Shown piece by piece: positions 18,999-28,788 of a DNA stretch of 64,000 bases. Source of the DNA: Lachnospiraceae bacterium (GTDB lineage Bacteria > Bacillota > Clostridia > Lachnospirales > Lachnospiraceae). How positions within the stretch are numbered: the first letter of the stretch is position 1; each line of letters begins with the position of its first letter. The translations under genes were made by a program, and so were the position numbers. The notes below the pieces were generated by a model. It saw nothing but the letters and a program-made list of their open reading frames with translations. It was not told where the DNA came from and searched no databases. The stretch is from contig JAAWEL010000036.1 in assembly GCA_022794255.1 (NCBI GenBank), forward strand, positions 50,202 through 114,201. Reading direction: 5' to 3'.

Positions 18999-19571
18999 TT
19001 ATTTTCCTGCATCTGTCATGGCCAGATTCTCTGCCACAGTCTCTCCATTTACCTGAATCGTCAAATAGACTACATTCATATTCTCGATAAATGTATTAGC
19101 CACAGCCTGAAGAAGGATCTGATTTTTATCATCCGGAAACTTACTAAGATTCAAGGTTCCATACTCCTTCACATCACTCTCAACGCCTGGAATAACCACC
19201 ACTCCTGGCCCTACTTCCTCACTGCTAGGCGCCCCTTCTGCCTTAAAACTAAGAACCTCCGTGCCTTCCTCCAGCACTCCATACTGAATCAGCAGCTCAG
19301 TCAGAGAATTTTCATTCAGATCTTCCACTGCATCCATAGTTCCCTCCAGCTTGCTGCCATCACTGCTAACGCTATAGATGGAAACCACATCCAGCACAGG
19401 AGCAGTCGGATCCGGATTTTTTACAGGAGCTGACTGGGCAGCTTCCGTCTGCTTTACCTCGCCGGTTTTCCCCTTCTCTGGCGTGGGGGTACATGCTGCC
19501 ATCGACAAGACCATCATTACCCCTGTTGCACATAAAACACTTTTCACAATACGCATGTTCGCCTTTTTCAT
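18999..19571 (-). CDS. GerMN-domain lipoprotein
   Basis: The protein is 190 residues from the ATG at 19571, which has AAGGAGG 11 bases upstream. An in-frame TTG at 19592 is less likely. A lipoprotein signal ends in SMAAC. A Lys/Glu/Thr-rich linker leads to a C-terminal domain with GTLNLSKFPDDK and an ANTFIENMNVVYLTIQVNGE tail, as in GerMN domains of the spore protein GerM and related lipoproteins. Such proteins sit on the outer face of the membrane. The start codon lies 17 bases after the MarR gene stop, so the two are co-transcribed. The GerMN assignment is by pattern. Confidence 0.72.
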   Translation of the reverse strand: MKKANMRIVKSVLCATGVMMVLSMAACTPTPEKGKTGEVKQTEAAQSAPVKNPDPTAPVLDVVSIYSVSSDGSKLEGTMDAVEDLNENSLTELLIQYGVLEEGTEVLSFKAEGAPSSEEVGPGVVVIPGVESDVKEYGTLNLSKFPDDKNQILLQAVANTFIENMNVVYLTIQVNGETVAENLAMTDAGK

Positions 19572-19588
19572 AACGAAAAATGCCTCCT

Positions 19589-20032
19589 TCAATCCTGTTG
19601 AAATCTACGAAACCACTGATCCAGCTTTGCCAGTGATTTTACCAGCGCTTTCGTCTCCTCTTTCGTCAGATCTTTTAAAATCTCATCAATCATGTGGCGA
19701 TGGAACTCCTCGTGATGCCGATAGGCGCATTTTCCCTTCTCCGACAGGGAGATATAGACCACCCGGCGGTCTTCCTTTCCTCTCTCCCGGTTCACATAGC
19801 CTTTTTTTACCAGGCTGTTCATCGCAATCGTCAAGGTTCCCACTGTCACAGAAAGGGCTTTCGCAATAGCGGACATGTTTTTCGGCTCGCCAACTCCCAC
19901 AGCCTCGATTACATGCATGTCGTTGTTTGTGATATCCCTGTATTCAGAAGTGATAATGGCCTGCTCCTCCAAGTTCATCACATCTCGAAACAAATTGACT
20001 AATGCGCTGTTAAGCATCTTATAAGTATCCAC
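19589..20032 (-). CDS. MarR-family regulator resembling FabT (fatty acid synthesis repressor)
   Basis: This 147-residue protein is a winged-helix MarR regulator. Its whole length resembles streptococcal FabT, including the start region (MLNSALVNLFRDVMNLEE), the ITNNDMHVIEAV helix, the recognition helix region TVGTLTIAMNSLVKKGYV and the wing RGKEDRRVVYISLSEKG. FabT binds acyl-ACP and then represses the fab operon. Here the fab operon lies 1.3 kb upstream on the same strand, separated by spmA and spmB. The start is a GTG with GGGAG close by. The FabT assignment is an inference from similarity and context. Confidence 0.8.
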   Translation of the reverse strand: MDTYKMLNSALVNLFRDVMNLEEQAIITSEYRDITNNDMHVIEAVGVGEPKNMSAIAKALSVTVGTLTIAMNSLVKKGYVNRERGKEDRRVVYISLSEKGKCAYRHHEEFHRHMIDEILKDLTKEETKALVKSLAKLDQWFRRFQQD

Positions 20033-20073
20033 AAATCTCCCTCACTCTTTCGGAAGACAAAAGCTTCCCAATG

Positions 20074-20102
20074 ATTATACATGATTTTCTCCGGTCAGGC
20101 AA
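20074..20102 (-). promoter_or_regulatory. Sigma-A promoter for the FabT-like/GerMN unit
   Basis: On the minus strand, TTGCCT (20102-20097) and TATAAT (20079-20074) are 17 bases apart. A small palindrome (AATTCC-TTA-GGAAATT, 20108-20123) sits just upstream and might be a regulator site. It does not resemble the FabT-type box near fabH. Confidence 0.7.
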
Positions 20103-20138
20103 CCTGCAATTCCTTAGGAAATTCTTACAAGGTTGTGT

Positions 20139-20660
20139 CTATTTTGTGAAAAAGGCCATATAAATACTGGCGGCAATCCCGGCTGCTGTAGCAAACAGCG
20201 CTCCTGGAAGCACATAGCGGGTCTTTGTCACATGGACTGAACCGAAATAGATACTGATACAATAAAATACGGTTTCCGTGCTGCTCATCATCACAGAAGC
20301 CGCCATTCCCAGAAAGGAATCCGGGCCATAGCGGGCAAAAATATCCAGTGCCAATCCAGTGGCGGCTGAATTGGAAACCAACCGGACTAAAGTCAAGGGA
20401 ATCAATGGCGCCGGAAGATGCAGCCATGATGCCGGACCAGACAGATACCCGCTGACAGCATCCAAAAAGCCGGAAGCCCGCATAACTCCCACTGCAGTCA
20501 TCAGACCGATCAGTGTGGGAAGAATCCCAGCTACCATCCGCATACCTTCCTTTGCTCCTGCAAGGAAATCGTCAAACACCGGCCGTTTAGAAAGCAGGCC
20601 AAAGCCTACTATATAACTGACAAGCAAGGGAACAAGCATATTGGATATCCATTGGATCAT
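20139..20660 (-). CDS. spmB: Spore maturation protein B
   Basis: This 173-residue membrane protein of the nucleoside-recognition (Gate) family has about five hydrophobic helices and the motif SNSAATGLALDIF typical of SpmB. In Bacillus, SpmA and SpmB are needed for dehydration of the spore core. Its start overlaps the spmA stop by 4 bases. Length is normal. Confidence 0.93.
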   Translation of the reverse strand: MIQWISNMLVPLLVSYIVGFGLLSKRPVFDDFLAGAKEGMRMVAGILPTLIGLMTAVGVMRASGFLDAVSGYLSGPASWLHLPAPLIPLTLVRLVSNSAATGLALDIFARYGPDSFLGMAASVMMSSTETVFYCISIYFGSVHVTKTRYVLPGALFATAAGIAASIYMAFFTK

Positions 20661-21256
20661 TTCCGGCTCACCGCCTTTCCAATCTCCATAAGCTTACAGA
20701 AAATCACTGCCGCCAGTGTGGAACAAGCGGTTGCAAACAAAGCCGGTCCAAGAATTCTTGCAGGATTTTCAGAGCCGTACTGGCTCCGGTAGGCAATCAT
20801 GCTGATGGGAACCAGCTGAAGGGATGAGATATTAATAATCAGAAAAGTACACATTGCATTGCTGGCGGTATTTTTGTTGACACTTAAAGTCTCATCCTGC
20901 TGCAAAAGCCTCATGGCTTCCAAACCTGCCGGGGTGGCTGCCATTCCCAGTCCCAGCATGTTTGCCACCATGTTGACCGCAATCGGCAGCCGGGCCGGGT
21001 GATCCTTTTCCAGATCGGGAAAAAGAAAGGTCAGGACCGGTCCCAGCTTTTCTGCCAGCCAGTCGATCAGCCCTGCCCGTTTTCCAATTTCTAAAATCCC
21101 GCACCAGAAAGACATTATCCCTACCATAACAATACCAAGACTTACCGCACCTGCTGCCGAATCCAAAAGCTCCTGAGTCACTGCCTCCAGGCTGTCATTG
21201 GATGCCCCCCAAAGCATACCTGCCAAAATCATAAAACCCCACAGATAGTTTAACAT
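20657..21256 (-). CDS. spmA: Spore maturation protein A
   Basis: This 199-residue membrane protein has SpmA features: MLNYLWGFMILAGMLWG at the start, a Gate-type segment, and the motif NMLGLGMAATPAGLEAM. I chose the ATG at 21256 because it matches the family N terminus. An in-frame TTG at 21286 would add ten residues. The ribosome site is weak for both. It forms a translationally coupled pair with spmB, 80 bases downstream of the FAS operon's last gene, and might receive read-through from it. Confidence 0.92.
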   Translation of the reverse strand: MLNYLWGFMILAGMLWGASNDSLEAVTQELLDSAAGAVSLGIVMVGIMSFWCGILEIGKRAGLIDWLAEKLGPVLTFLFPDLEKDHPARLPIAVNMVANMLGLGMAATPAGLEAMRLLQQDETLSVNKNTASNAMCTFLIINISSLQLVPISMIAYRSQYGSENPARILGPALFATACSTLAAVIFCKLMEIGKAVSRK

Positions 21257-21336
21257 ATTTTTCTCGTTTTCTGCTCTTTGTTTCAATCTATGGACAGGAG
21301 CCTGGTTTTATGATGCTTTTCTGTGGATTTTGGGGG

Positions 21337-22476
21337 CTATGCCTCTGCCGTCAGCCCCATCAGATCTCCGATCACTCCGTCAACGGTCTCTATCTGGTCA
21401 CACCGGCAGGCATTGCTTCCACAGAACAGCAGCGCGTGATCCAAATCTCCCTCCGCCGCATTTGACAATGCCCTTGTGATGCAATAGGGAATATTTTTCG
21501 GATCACAGTGCTCCAGACACTGATAACAATGTTCAATCCTTGTTTTCTTTCCTGCAGTGTTATCCAGAAATACATTCCGGATCGCCCGCCCCGGCATACC
21601 CACGGGGCTCTTTGTGATCACAATATCCTTCTCTGTGGCATCCAGATAAGCCTGCTTATAGGACATAGGCGCATCGCATTCCTGGGTTGTCACAAATCGG
21701 GTTCCCACCTGTACACCGTTCGCACCCAATTCCATAGCATGTTCCACGTCCTCATGAGTGTAAATGCCTCCGGCAAGAACAACCGGAATATGGCTGCCAT
21801 ATTTTTCTTCAAACTGTCTTACCACTTTTATAATGCCACGAATCTCCTCATCATATGCTTCTTTGTCATAAGTCTTTATCACATTATCTGTGTCAGCACC
21901 ATATGCCGCCAGCTGCTCCCTGGTAAATCCCAGATGACCGCCTGCCAGTGGCCCCTCAATCACTACTAAATCCGGAATCTGATGGTATTTCCGATCCCAT
22001 ATTTTACAGATCACCATGGCAGACTTGGCTGTGGAGACAATGGGCGCGATCTTGGTGTACACAGACTCCCCTGCTTCAGCGGCAAGACGCTTTGCCTCAG
22101 CCAGATATCCAGGCAAATCCACCGGCAGACCTGCGCCAGAGATAATGATGTCCGCCCCGGCCTTAATGGCTTCCTTCACATACTGAGCATAATTTCTGGT
22201 GGCCACCATAATATTAAATCCAATTATTCCTTTTGGTGCAATCTTCCGTGCTTTCTCAAACTCCGACCGGATCGCCCGCATGTTAGCCGCCATAGGCTCC
22301 TTTAAAAAATCCGGATCCCGAAACCCGATCTGGGCCGTAGAGATAAGCCCTATTCCGCCTGCCCTGGCTACTGCCCCGGCCAGTGAGGAAAGGCTGATTC
22401 CAACCCCCATCCCTCCCTGTATAACAGGATACTTCGCTGTCAGATCCCCGATTACCAACGGACCAAATTTTTTCAT
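21337..22476 (-). CDS. FMN-dependent nitronate monooxygenase-like enzyme with a cysteine-rich tail
   Basis: This 379-residue TIM-barrel flavoenzyme belongs to the 2-nitropropane dioxygenase/FabK superfamily. Visible motifs are YPVIQGGMGVGIS, the substrate loop EGPLAGGHLGF with the catalytic-type His, and the FMN phosphate loops VVLAGGIYTHED and VQVGTRFVTT. Unlike FabK it carries a C-terminal extension with seven cysteines (CYQCLEHC, YC, CGSNACRC) that could hold a metal or iron-sulfur cluster. It starts 21 bases after accDA, so it is the last gene of the FAS operon. It may be an auxiliary enoyl reductase or a detoxifying oxidase; the substrate is unknown. Confidence 0.85.
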   Translation of the reverse strand: MKKFGPLVIGDLTAKYPVIQGGMGVGISLSSLAGAVARAGGIGLISTAQIGFRDPDFLKEPMAANMRAIRSEFEKARKIAPKGIIGFNIMVATRNYAQYVKEAIKAGADIIISGAGLPVDLPGYLAEAKRLAAEAGESVYTKIAPIVSTAKSAMVICKIWDRKYHQIPDLVVIEGPLAGGHLGFTREQLAAYGADTDNVIKTYDKEAYDEEIRGIIKVVRQFEEKYGSHIPVVLAGGIYTHEDVEHAMELGANGVQVGTRFVTTQECDAPMSYKQAYLDATEKDIVITKSPVGMPGRAIRNVFLDNTAGKKTRIEHCYQCLEHCDPKNIPYCITRALSNAAEGDLDHALLFCGSNACRCDQIETVDGVIGDLMGLTAEA

Positions 22477-22497
22477 GCCTTCCCCTCCTTGCCTGCT

Positions 22498-24255
22498 TTA
22501 TATATTTCTGAAACGCTGATAGCGCTCCTCTAAAATCTCCTCCGGAGACATAGCTTCATACCTGAATAAAAATTCTTCCATTTTGTACCGGATCATATCT
22601 GCCAGCATAGGAAGTGTTTCCAGACTAGCCGGCTCCTCCTCTGGGATAATCTGCTCAATCAATCCTCGTTCATACAAATCAGCAGCTGTGATCTTCATCA
22701 CCCGGGCAGCATCCGGCGCCTTCTTGCTATCCTTCCACAAGATCGATGCAAAACCCTCTGGTGACAAGATTGAGTAAATAGCATTTTCCAGCATCCATAC
22801 CTGGTTGGCCACTGCCAGAGCCAGGGCTCCTCCACTGCCGCCTTCCCCGATTACAATAGAAAGCACTGGCACCGTCAGAGCAGCCATTTCAAACAGGTTT
22901 CGGGCAATAGCCTCTCCCTGTCCCCGCTCCTCTGCTTCCAGTCCGCAAAATGCTCCTGGCGTATCCACAAAGCAGATAATGGGGCGGCCGAAATTCTGAG
23001 CCTGCTGCATCAGACGAAGCGCCTTACGGTAGCCCTCTGGGGAGGGCATTCCAAAATTCCGCTTTATGTTATCCTTCGTGTTCTTTCCCTTCTGCTGGCC
23101 AATCACAGTCACCGGCATCCCCTGAAAAGAAGCAATTCCCCCTACGATAGCACCATCATCTCCAAAATACCGGTCTCCATGAAACTCCACGAAATCATCA
23201 AAAAGCTCCTCCATGTAATCCGTTGCCACAGGGCGGTTAGAAGCCCGGGACAGCTGAACCGTTTCCCAAGCAGTTTTTCCTTCCTGTCTCCCGTTTCCCG
23301 GACAAATATCTGCTGACCCCCGCAGGTTTTCCAAGGTTCTGCCGGTATTCACCCCAGCAGCATATTTTCCCAATCCTTCCTCAAAAGTACCTGGCGTTTT
23401 CTGCTTATGGAGCTGAAGTATCTGTGCCAGAACCTTCTTCTGATCTTTCCGCTCCACAATCTTGTCAACAAAACCATGTTCCAGAAGAAACTCTGCTCTC
23501 TGAAAACCCTCCGGAAGCTTCTGCCGTATAGTCTGCTCAATCACCCGGGGGCCTGCAAAGCCTATAAGCGCGTTGGGCTCTGCTAAGATGATATCTCCTA
23601 ACATAGCAAAGCTGGCAGTCACACCACCTGTGGTAGGGTCTGTCAGAACACTGACAAAAAGCTGACCAGCCTCGTGGTGGCGCTTCAGAGCGGCAGAGGT
23701 CTTGGCCATCTGCATAAGGGAGACAAGCCCTTCCTGCATCCTGGCGCCGCCAGAGCATGCAAAAATAATCACCGGAAGCTCCTGCCTGGTGGCTTCTTCC
23801 ACCATCCAGGTAATTTTCTCTCCGACCACATGGCCCATGCTGCTCATGAGAAATCTTGCGTCACAGACTCCGATAGCTGCTTTTTGTCCGCCGATCTCTC
23901 CTTTCCCAGTAACAATTGCCTCATTCAGCCTTGTCTTTTCCCGAACCGCCTGCACCTTTTTCTCATACCCGGGAAAATTCAGAGGATTGGAAAAATCCAT
24001 CTGGCTGTTCCACTCCTCAAAGGTACCTTCATCCACCAGCATCTCAATCCGCCGGTATGCGTGAACACGGAAATATCCTCCGCACTTGGGACAGACATAG
24101 AAATTGTTGGTCACATCCTCCACATAGATCGGCTGCCCGCACTTATTGCACTTGCGCCAGAGCCCCTGGGGAATGCTCGGCTCCTCCTCTTTCCTCTGGG
24201 TCTTATACCTGTTATCAATAACTGTGTATGTTTTCTTAAACATATTTTTTAACAT
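22498..24255 (-). CDS. accDA: Fused acetyl-CoA carboxylase carboxyltransferase, beta plus alpha subunits
   Basis: This 585-residue protein joins two subunits that are separate in most bacteria. Residues 1-290 are AccD: the zinc finger CNKCGQPIY...CPKCGGYF and the carboxyltransferase motifs [10 protein letters not shown] and [13 protein letters not shown]. Residues about 325-585 are AccA, from [13 protein letters not shown] through [28 protein letters not shown] and [13 protein letters not shown]. The first 50 or so residues of normal AccA are missing and a short linker replaces them. It transfers the carboxyl group from biotin to acetyl-CoA, giving malonyl-CoA. It lies between accC and the FMN enzyme gene. 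Confidence 0.95.
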   Translation of the reverse strand: MLKNMFKKTYTVIDNRYKTQRKEEEPSIPQGLWRKCNKCGQPIYVEDVTNNFYVCPKCGGYFRVHAYRRIEMLVDEGTFEEWNSQMDFSNPLNFPGYEKKVQAVREKTRLNEAIVTGKGEIGGQKAAIGVCDARFLMSSMGHVVGEKITWMVEEATRQELPVIIFACSGGARMQEGLVSLMQMAKTSAALKRHHEAGQLFVSVLTDPTTGGVTASFAMLGDIILAEPNALIGFAGPRVIEQTIRQKLPEGFQRAEFLLEHGFVDKIVERKDQKKVLAQILQLHKQKTPGTFEEGLGKYAAGVNTGRTLENLRGSADICPGNGRQEGKTAWETVQLSRASNRPVATDYMEELFDDFVEFHGDRYFGDDGAIVGGIASFQGMPVTVIGQQKGKNTKDNIKRNFGMPSPEGYRKALRLMQQAQNFGRPIICFVDTPGAFCGLEAEERGQGEAIARNLFEMAALTVPVLSIVIGEGGSGGALALAVANQVWMLENAIYSILSPEGFASILWKDSKKAPDAARVMKITAADLYERGLIEQIIPEEEPASLETLPMLADMIRYKMEEFLFRYEAMSPEEILEERYQRFRNI

Positions 24256-24341
24256 AACCGAACATCCCTTTCTCTGTATTCCCGCTGCTATTTACCGGCC
24301 TTTAGCCCCGCTCATTTCCCTCAAGGAAAAGCAGCCGTTCT

Positions 24342-25694
24342 TTACTTACAATATTGAGGGAAATACGTCTGAATAAAATGAGTATCCGTATCCCCATCCT
24401 CATAAGCTGAATGACACAAAATTTCAAACTGGAAGTCAAGATTTGTATCAATTCCCTCGATAATCAGCTCTCCCAAGGCGCTCCGCATCTTGGCAATGGC
24501 TTCCTCCCGATCCTTTCCATGGACAATCAGCTTCATCAGCATGGAATCATAGTTGGCCGGAACCTTATAATCATTATAAATATGGGTGTCCACCCGCACA
24601 CCGTTTCCTCCTGGCACATGGACATTGGTAATGATTCCCGGGCACGGCATAAAATTCTTTGCCGGATTTTCCGCATTGATGCGGCACTCAATAGCATGTC
24701 CCTTAATTTGGATATCCTTCTGGGACACACTCAAAGGCTCTCCTGCCGCCACCCGGATCTGTTCCTTGATCAGATCCAGACCACTAACCATTTCCGTTAC
24801 CGGATGTTCCACCTGAATCCGGGTATTCATCTCCATAAAATAGAAATTCTTATCCTTATCCAGCAAAAATTCGATTGTACCAGCATTTTCATATCCCACA
24901 GTCTTGGCAGCCAGAACAGCGGTTTCCCCCATCCTCTGCCGAAGCTCTCTGGAAATGGCAATGGAAGGGGATTCCTCTAACACCTTTTGATGGCGCCGCT
25001 GGATTGAACAGTCTCTCTCCCCCAAATGGACTACATTCCCATGCTTGTCTGCCATAATCTGAAACTCGATATGTCTTGGCTTCTCGATATATCGCTCCAA
25101 ATACATTGTATCATCAGAAAAACCCTTTATGGACTCCATCTGGGCATTCTGGAAATTGGCCTCAAAATCTTCTTCTTTGTAGGAGATTCTCATCCCCTTT
25201 CCACCTCCACCAGAAGATGCCTTAATCATCACCGGGAAACCGATCTGCTTTGCAAGAGCTAAGGCTTCCTCTGCCGTGTGTACCGGCTCCTTTCCTCCGG
25301 GAACCACCGGTACCCCGGCCTCCATCATTGTTTTGCGTGCCTCTGATTTATTGCCCATGCGATTGATAATCGTTGCAGACGGACCAATAAATGTGATGCT
25401 GCACTTTTCGCACAGCTCAGCAAATCTGCTGTTCTCTGAGAGGAATCCAAAACCTGGATGGATTGCTTCTGCCTTCATGGCCACAGTGGCTGCCAGGATC
25501 CGTTCCATATTCAGATAGCTCTGTCCGGAAGGTGCCGGACCAATGCAGATCGCTTCATCTGCCAGCAGGGTGTGCAGGCTGTCTCTGTCTGCCTCTGAAT
25601 AAACTGCCACTGTTTTGATCCCCATCTCCCGGCAGGCACGGATAATCCGCACTGCGATCTCGCCGCGGTTTGCGATCAATATCTTCTCAAACAT
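24342..25694 (-). CDS. accC: Biotin carboxylase subunit of acetyl-CoA carboxylase
   Basis: This 450-residue ATP-grasp enzyme carboxylates biotin on AccB. It shows MFEKILIANRGEIAVRIIRA at the start, the glycine-rich ATP loop KASSGGGGKGMRIS, and the active-site stretch FMEMNTRIQVEHPVTE. Length is normal. It lies 14 bases after fabZ and 86 bases before accDA in the FAS operon. Confidence 0.97.
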   Translation of the reverse strand: MFEKILIANRGEIAVRIIRACREMGIKTVAVYSEADRDSLHTLLADEAICIGPAPSGQSYLNMERILAATVAMKAEAIHPGFGFLSENSRFAELCEKCSITFIGPSATIINRMGNKSEARKTMMEAGVPVVPGGKEPVHTAEEALALAKQIGFPVMIKASSGGGGKGMRISYKEEDFEANFQNAQMESIKGFSDDTMYLERYIEKPRHIEFQIMADKHGNVVHLGERDCSIQRRHQKVLEESPSIAISRELRQRMGETAVLAAKTVGYENAGTIEFLLDKDKNFYFMEMNTRIQVEHPVTEMVSGLDLIKEQIRVAAGEPLSVSQKDIQIKGHAIECRINAENPAKNFMPCPGIITNVHVPGGNGVRVDTHIYNDYKVPANYDSMLMKLIVHGKDREEAIAKMRSALGELIIEGIDTNLDFQFEILCHSAYEDGDTDTHFIQTYFPQYCK

Positions 25695-25708
25695 AAGCCC
25701 ACCTCGTA

Positions 25709-26137
25709 TTATCCAATCATAAAGGTCAATTCTGCAGACACGGCCACCTTACCCTCTGCATTGGTGGCCACAGCCTTTCCGATTCCCACAGGCCCTTTTT
25801 GCTTAATAATCTCACACTCTAAGCGCAGACGATCTCCGGGCACCACCTTTTGTTTGAATTTAGCATTATTGATGGCTCCAAAATAAGCGGTCTTTCCCTT
25901 ATTTTCCTCCACACTCAAAATAGCCACTGCCCCCACCTGCGCCAGTGCTTCAACCATCAGCACTCCCGGCATTACCGGCTCCTGGGGAAAATGCCCCGCA
26001 AACTGGGGCTCATTGTAGGTAATGGACTTATAACCTACTGCCCTCACTCCTGGCTCCAGCTCCTCAATACAGTCAATCAGCAAAAAAGGATGTCTGTGCG
26101 GAATAATCTCCTGGATCTCTTTAATTCCCAGCTTCAT
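25709..26137 (-). CDS. fabZ: 3-hydroxyacyl-ACP dehydratase FabZ
   Basis: From the ATG at 26137 the protein is 142 residues. GGAGG lies 5 bases upstream of this start; an earlier in-frame ATG at 26149 lacks a ribosome site. The hot-dog fold motifs are the catalytic His14 in [12 protein letters not shown] and the glutamate in [12 protein letters not shown]. It dehydrates 3-hydroxyacyl-ACP in each elongation round. No FabM or FabA homologue for making unsaturated chains is visible in the window. Confidence 0.96.
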   Translation of the reverse strand: MKLGIKEIQEIIPHRHPFLLIDCIEELEPGVRAVGYKSITYNEPQFAGHFPQEPVMPGVLMVEALAQVGAVAILSVEENKGKTAYFGAINNAKFKQKVVPGDRLRLECEIIKQKGPVGIGKAVATNAEGKVAVSAELTFMIG

Positions 26138-26154
26138 TTTTCCCTCCATCTCAT

Positions 26155-26691
26155 CTATCGGATACGGAACAGCGGCTGTCCGTACTCTACCACATTCTCA
26201 TTTTCCACAAGAATGGCTTCCACCACACCGTCATATTCGCTTTCAATCTCATTCATCAGCTTCATAGCCTCAATGATTCCCAAAACCTGACCCTTTTTAA
26301 CCATGTCTCCCACCTGGACAAAGGCATCTGCTTCCGGTGACGGCGCACTGTAAAAGGTTCCCACCAATGGAGAGGTGACCACCTTATCCGATCCAATATC
26401 CACACTCTTTTCATGATTGTCCTTTGAAGCAGCCTCCACATCCTTCTGGGCATTTACAAGCCCTGTCTCAGATGCAGATGCAGATGCAGCCGCAGGCACA
26501 GCCACCGCCACCGGGCTCATCACCGGCGCTGCCGGCTGGGAAATCACTACCGGGGCCACCGGAGCCTGAGCGACATTTTTCTTCTTTTTCTTTTTCAGGA
26601 TCAACTTCTGATCCCCTTCTTCATATACGAAGCTGGTCAAACCATTGTCTGACACTGCCTGAATCAATGTTACAATCTCATCTATTGTCAT
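26155..26691 (-). CDS. accB: Biotin carboxyl carrier protein AccB
   Basis: This 178-residue protein starts at the ATG at 26691, preceded by GAGGAGG. It has an N-terminal helical part with a run of lysines (residues 33-38), a long Ala/Pro/Val-rich linker (about 41-85), and the biotinyl domain. Lys144 in [11 protein letters not shown] is the biotin attachment site. It carries biotin between AccC and AccDA. Confidence 0.96.
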   Translation of the reverse strand: MTIDEIVTLIQAVSDNGLTSFVYEEGDQKLILKKKKKKNVAQAPVAPVVISQPAAPVMSPVAVAVPAAASASASETGLVNAQKDVEAASKDNHEKSVDIGSDKVVTSPLVGTFYSAPSPEADAFVQVGDMVKKGQVLGIIEAMKLMNEIESEYDGVVEAILVENENVVEYGQPLFRIR

Positions 26692-26704
26692 TTTCGCTTC
26701 CTCC

Positions 26705-27943
26705 TCAGCCCTGGAATTTCTTAACCAGAAGTGTGGCATTGTGACCACCAAAGCCCAGCGAATTGCTGATAGCACAATTCACCTCCATAGCCACACCCTC
26801 GCCTTTCACATAATCCAGATCACACTCCGGGTCATCCACCGCAAGTCCTGCTGTAGCATGAACAAATCCATCTTCTATGGACTTAACACAGGCAATAAAC
26901 TCCACACCACCGGCTGCTCCCAGCAAATGACCGATCATGGATTTGGTGGAACTAATTTTCACTTTTTTGGCATACTCCCCTAAGGCCAGCTTGATCGCCT
27001 TTGTCTCAAAAAGATCATTGTGATGAGTGCTGGTTCCATGGGCGTTGATGTAGTCCACATCTTCAGGTTTTAATCCTGCATCTGCAATTGCCACCTCCAT
27101 AGCTTTGGCCGCACCGCTTCCATCTTCTGCCGGGGAGGTAATATGGTAAGCATCACAGGTTGCCCCATAGCCTGCCAACTCTGCATAGATCTTTGCCCCT
27201 CTCGCCTGGGCATGCTCTAAGGATTCCAGAATCACAACACCTGCCCCTTCTCCCATTACAAAGCCGTTTCTTTCCTTGTCAAAAGGAATGGACGCCCTCA
27301 TGGGATCCTGAGAGGTGCTGAGTGCTGTCAGAGCGCTAAAGCCTGCCACACCGATAGGCGTAATGCTGGACTCTGTGCCACCTGCCACCATTACGTCCGC
27401 CTCACCGTACTGGATTGCACGGAATGCCTCACCGATGCTGTGTGTACCTGTGGCACAGGCAGTCACCACATTGATGCATTTTCCCTTTAAACCATACTGA
27501 ATTGCCACGTTTCCCGCTGCCATGTTGCTGATCATCAGAGGAACCAGAAGAGGATTCACCCGGCCTGGTCCCTTCTCAAGCAGCTTTTTGTGCTCCCGCT
27601 CAATGGACTGAAGGCTTCCGATACCAGAGCCCACGCTGACTCCCACCCGGTAAGGATCCTCCTTTTCCATATCAAGTGCTGCATCTGCAAGAGCTTCCTT
27701 GGTGGCAGCCACCGCAAACTGACAAAACTGCTCCATCCTTTTTGCCACCTTGGGATCCATATACTTTTTGGGGTCAAAATCCTTTACCTGACCAGCCAGC
27801 TTTGCCTTATAATCTCCGGTGTCAAAGTAAGTGATGGGTCCGATCCCCACCTTCGTTTCTTTCAATCCGTTCCAGAACTCTTCCACATTATTGCCAATCG
27901 GGGTAATTGCACCCAGTCCCGTTACGACCACTCTTCTGCTCAT
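26705..27943 (-). CDS. fabF: Beta-ketoacyl-ACP synthase II FabF
   Basis: This 412-residue condensing enzyme extends acyl-ACP with malonyl-ACP. The nucleophile is Cys163 in [11 protein letters not shown]. The two histidines are in [11 protein letters not shown] and [12 protein letters not shown]. The start is the ATG at 27943, with AAGGAGA 8 bases upstream; the open frame continues 20 codons further without such a site. The gene order fabG-fabF-accB is that of the streptococcal fab operon. Confidence 0.97.
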   Translation of the reverse strand: MSRRVVVTGLGAITPIGNNVEEFWNGLKETKVGIGPITYFDTGDYKAKLAGQVKDFDPKKYMDPKVAKRMEQFCQFAVAATKEALADAALDMEKEDPYRVGVSVGSGIGSLQSIEREHKKLLEKGPGRVNPLLVPLMISNMAAGNVAIQYGLKGKCINVVTACATGTHSIGEAFRAIQYGEADVMVAGGTESSITPIGVAGFSALTALSTSQDPMRASIPFDKERNGFVMGEGAGVVILESLEHAQARGAKIYAELAGYGATCDAYHITSPAEDGSGAAKAMEVAIADAGLKPEDVDYINAHGTSTHHNDLFETKAIKLALGEYAKKVKISSTKSMIGHLLGAAGGVEFIACVKSIEDGFVHATAGLAVDDPECDLDYVKGEGVAMEVNCAISNSLGFGGHNATLLVKKFQG

Positions 27944-27977
27944 AATCCACTCTCCTTGATCTTCCTGTGTTCCAATC

Positions 27978-28718
27978 CTACATTGCCATACCGCCATCCA
28001 CACAGATCACTTGTCCTGTGATATAACCGGCATCATCTGATGCCAAAAATGCCACAGTATTGGCGATATCCTTTGTTGCACCAAAGCGCTTCATAGGGAT
28101 CTGCTCCATAACGGATTCCTTTACCTTATCTGATAAAACCTGCGTCATCTCCGTATCAATAAAGCCCGGCGCCACTGCATTGACCGTGACTCCCCGACTA
28201 GCCATCTCTCTGGCCACCGTCTTGGTAAGACCAATCAGTCCTGCCTTGGAAGCACTGTAATTGGCCTGACCCACATTTCCAAGAACCCCGGACACAGATG
28301 AAATGCTGATAATCCGCCCGGCCCGCTGCTTCACCATCTGTCTTGCCACATGGCGGATGCAGTTAAATGCCCCTTTAAGATTCGTGGCAATCACAGCATC
28401 AAAATCTTCCTCACTCATCTTCATCACCAGGCCATCTCTCGTGATTCCGGCATTGTTCACCAGAATATCGATCCGGCCATACTTCTTTACCACATACTCC
28501 ATCAGCTCTGCTGCCTTTTCAAAATCGGAAACATTACACTGTACTGCTTCCCCCTTGCCGCCTGCTGCCTGAATCTCCTTCACTACCGCCTCCGCCTTCT
28601 CAGCGGATCCATTATAATTCACAATAACCACAGCCCCCTTCGCTGCCAGGGTCATTGCAATCTCCCTGCCAATCCCGCGACTGCCTCCGGTTATCACCGC
28701 AATCCTGTCTGTCAGCAT
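27978..28718 (-). CDS. fabG: 3-oxoacyl-ACP reductase FabG
   Basis: This 246-residue short-chain dehydrogenase reduces 3-oxoacyl-ACP with NADPH. It has the nucleotide-binding [12 protein letters not shown], the NNAG motif, and the Ser-Tyr-Lys catalytic set in ISSVSG and YSASKAG. It ends with [10 protein letters not shown], typical of FabG. It follows fabD by 70 bases. Confidence 0.96.
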   Translation of the reverse strand: MLTDRIAVITGGSRGIGREIAMTLAAKGAVVIVNYNGSAEKAEAVVKEIQAAGGKGEAVQCNVSDFEKAAELMEYVVKKYGRIDILVNNAGITRDGLVMKMSEEDFDAVIATNLKGAFNCIRHVARQMVKQRAGRIISISSVSGVLGNVGQANYSASKAGLIGLTKTVAREMASRGVTVNAVAPGFIDTEMTQVLSDKVKESVMEQIPMKRFGATKDIANTVAFLASDDAGYITGQVICVDGGMAM

Positions 28719-28788
28719 TCCTTTACCTCCGTTTTTCCTTTTGCAGTAATCCTCGTGTTCCTCTATAATCGATTTACAGAATCAGCTC

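Noticed and set aside
20108..20123. AATTCC-TTA-GGAAATT palindrome upstream of the FabT-like gene as a FabT box
   Set aside because: The arms do not match TTTTGA/TCAAAA, so I could not call it a FabT site. It may be chance or another operator.
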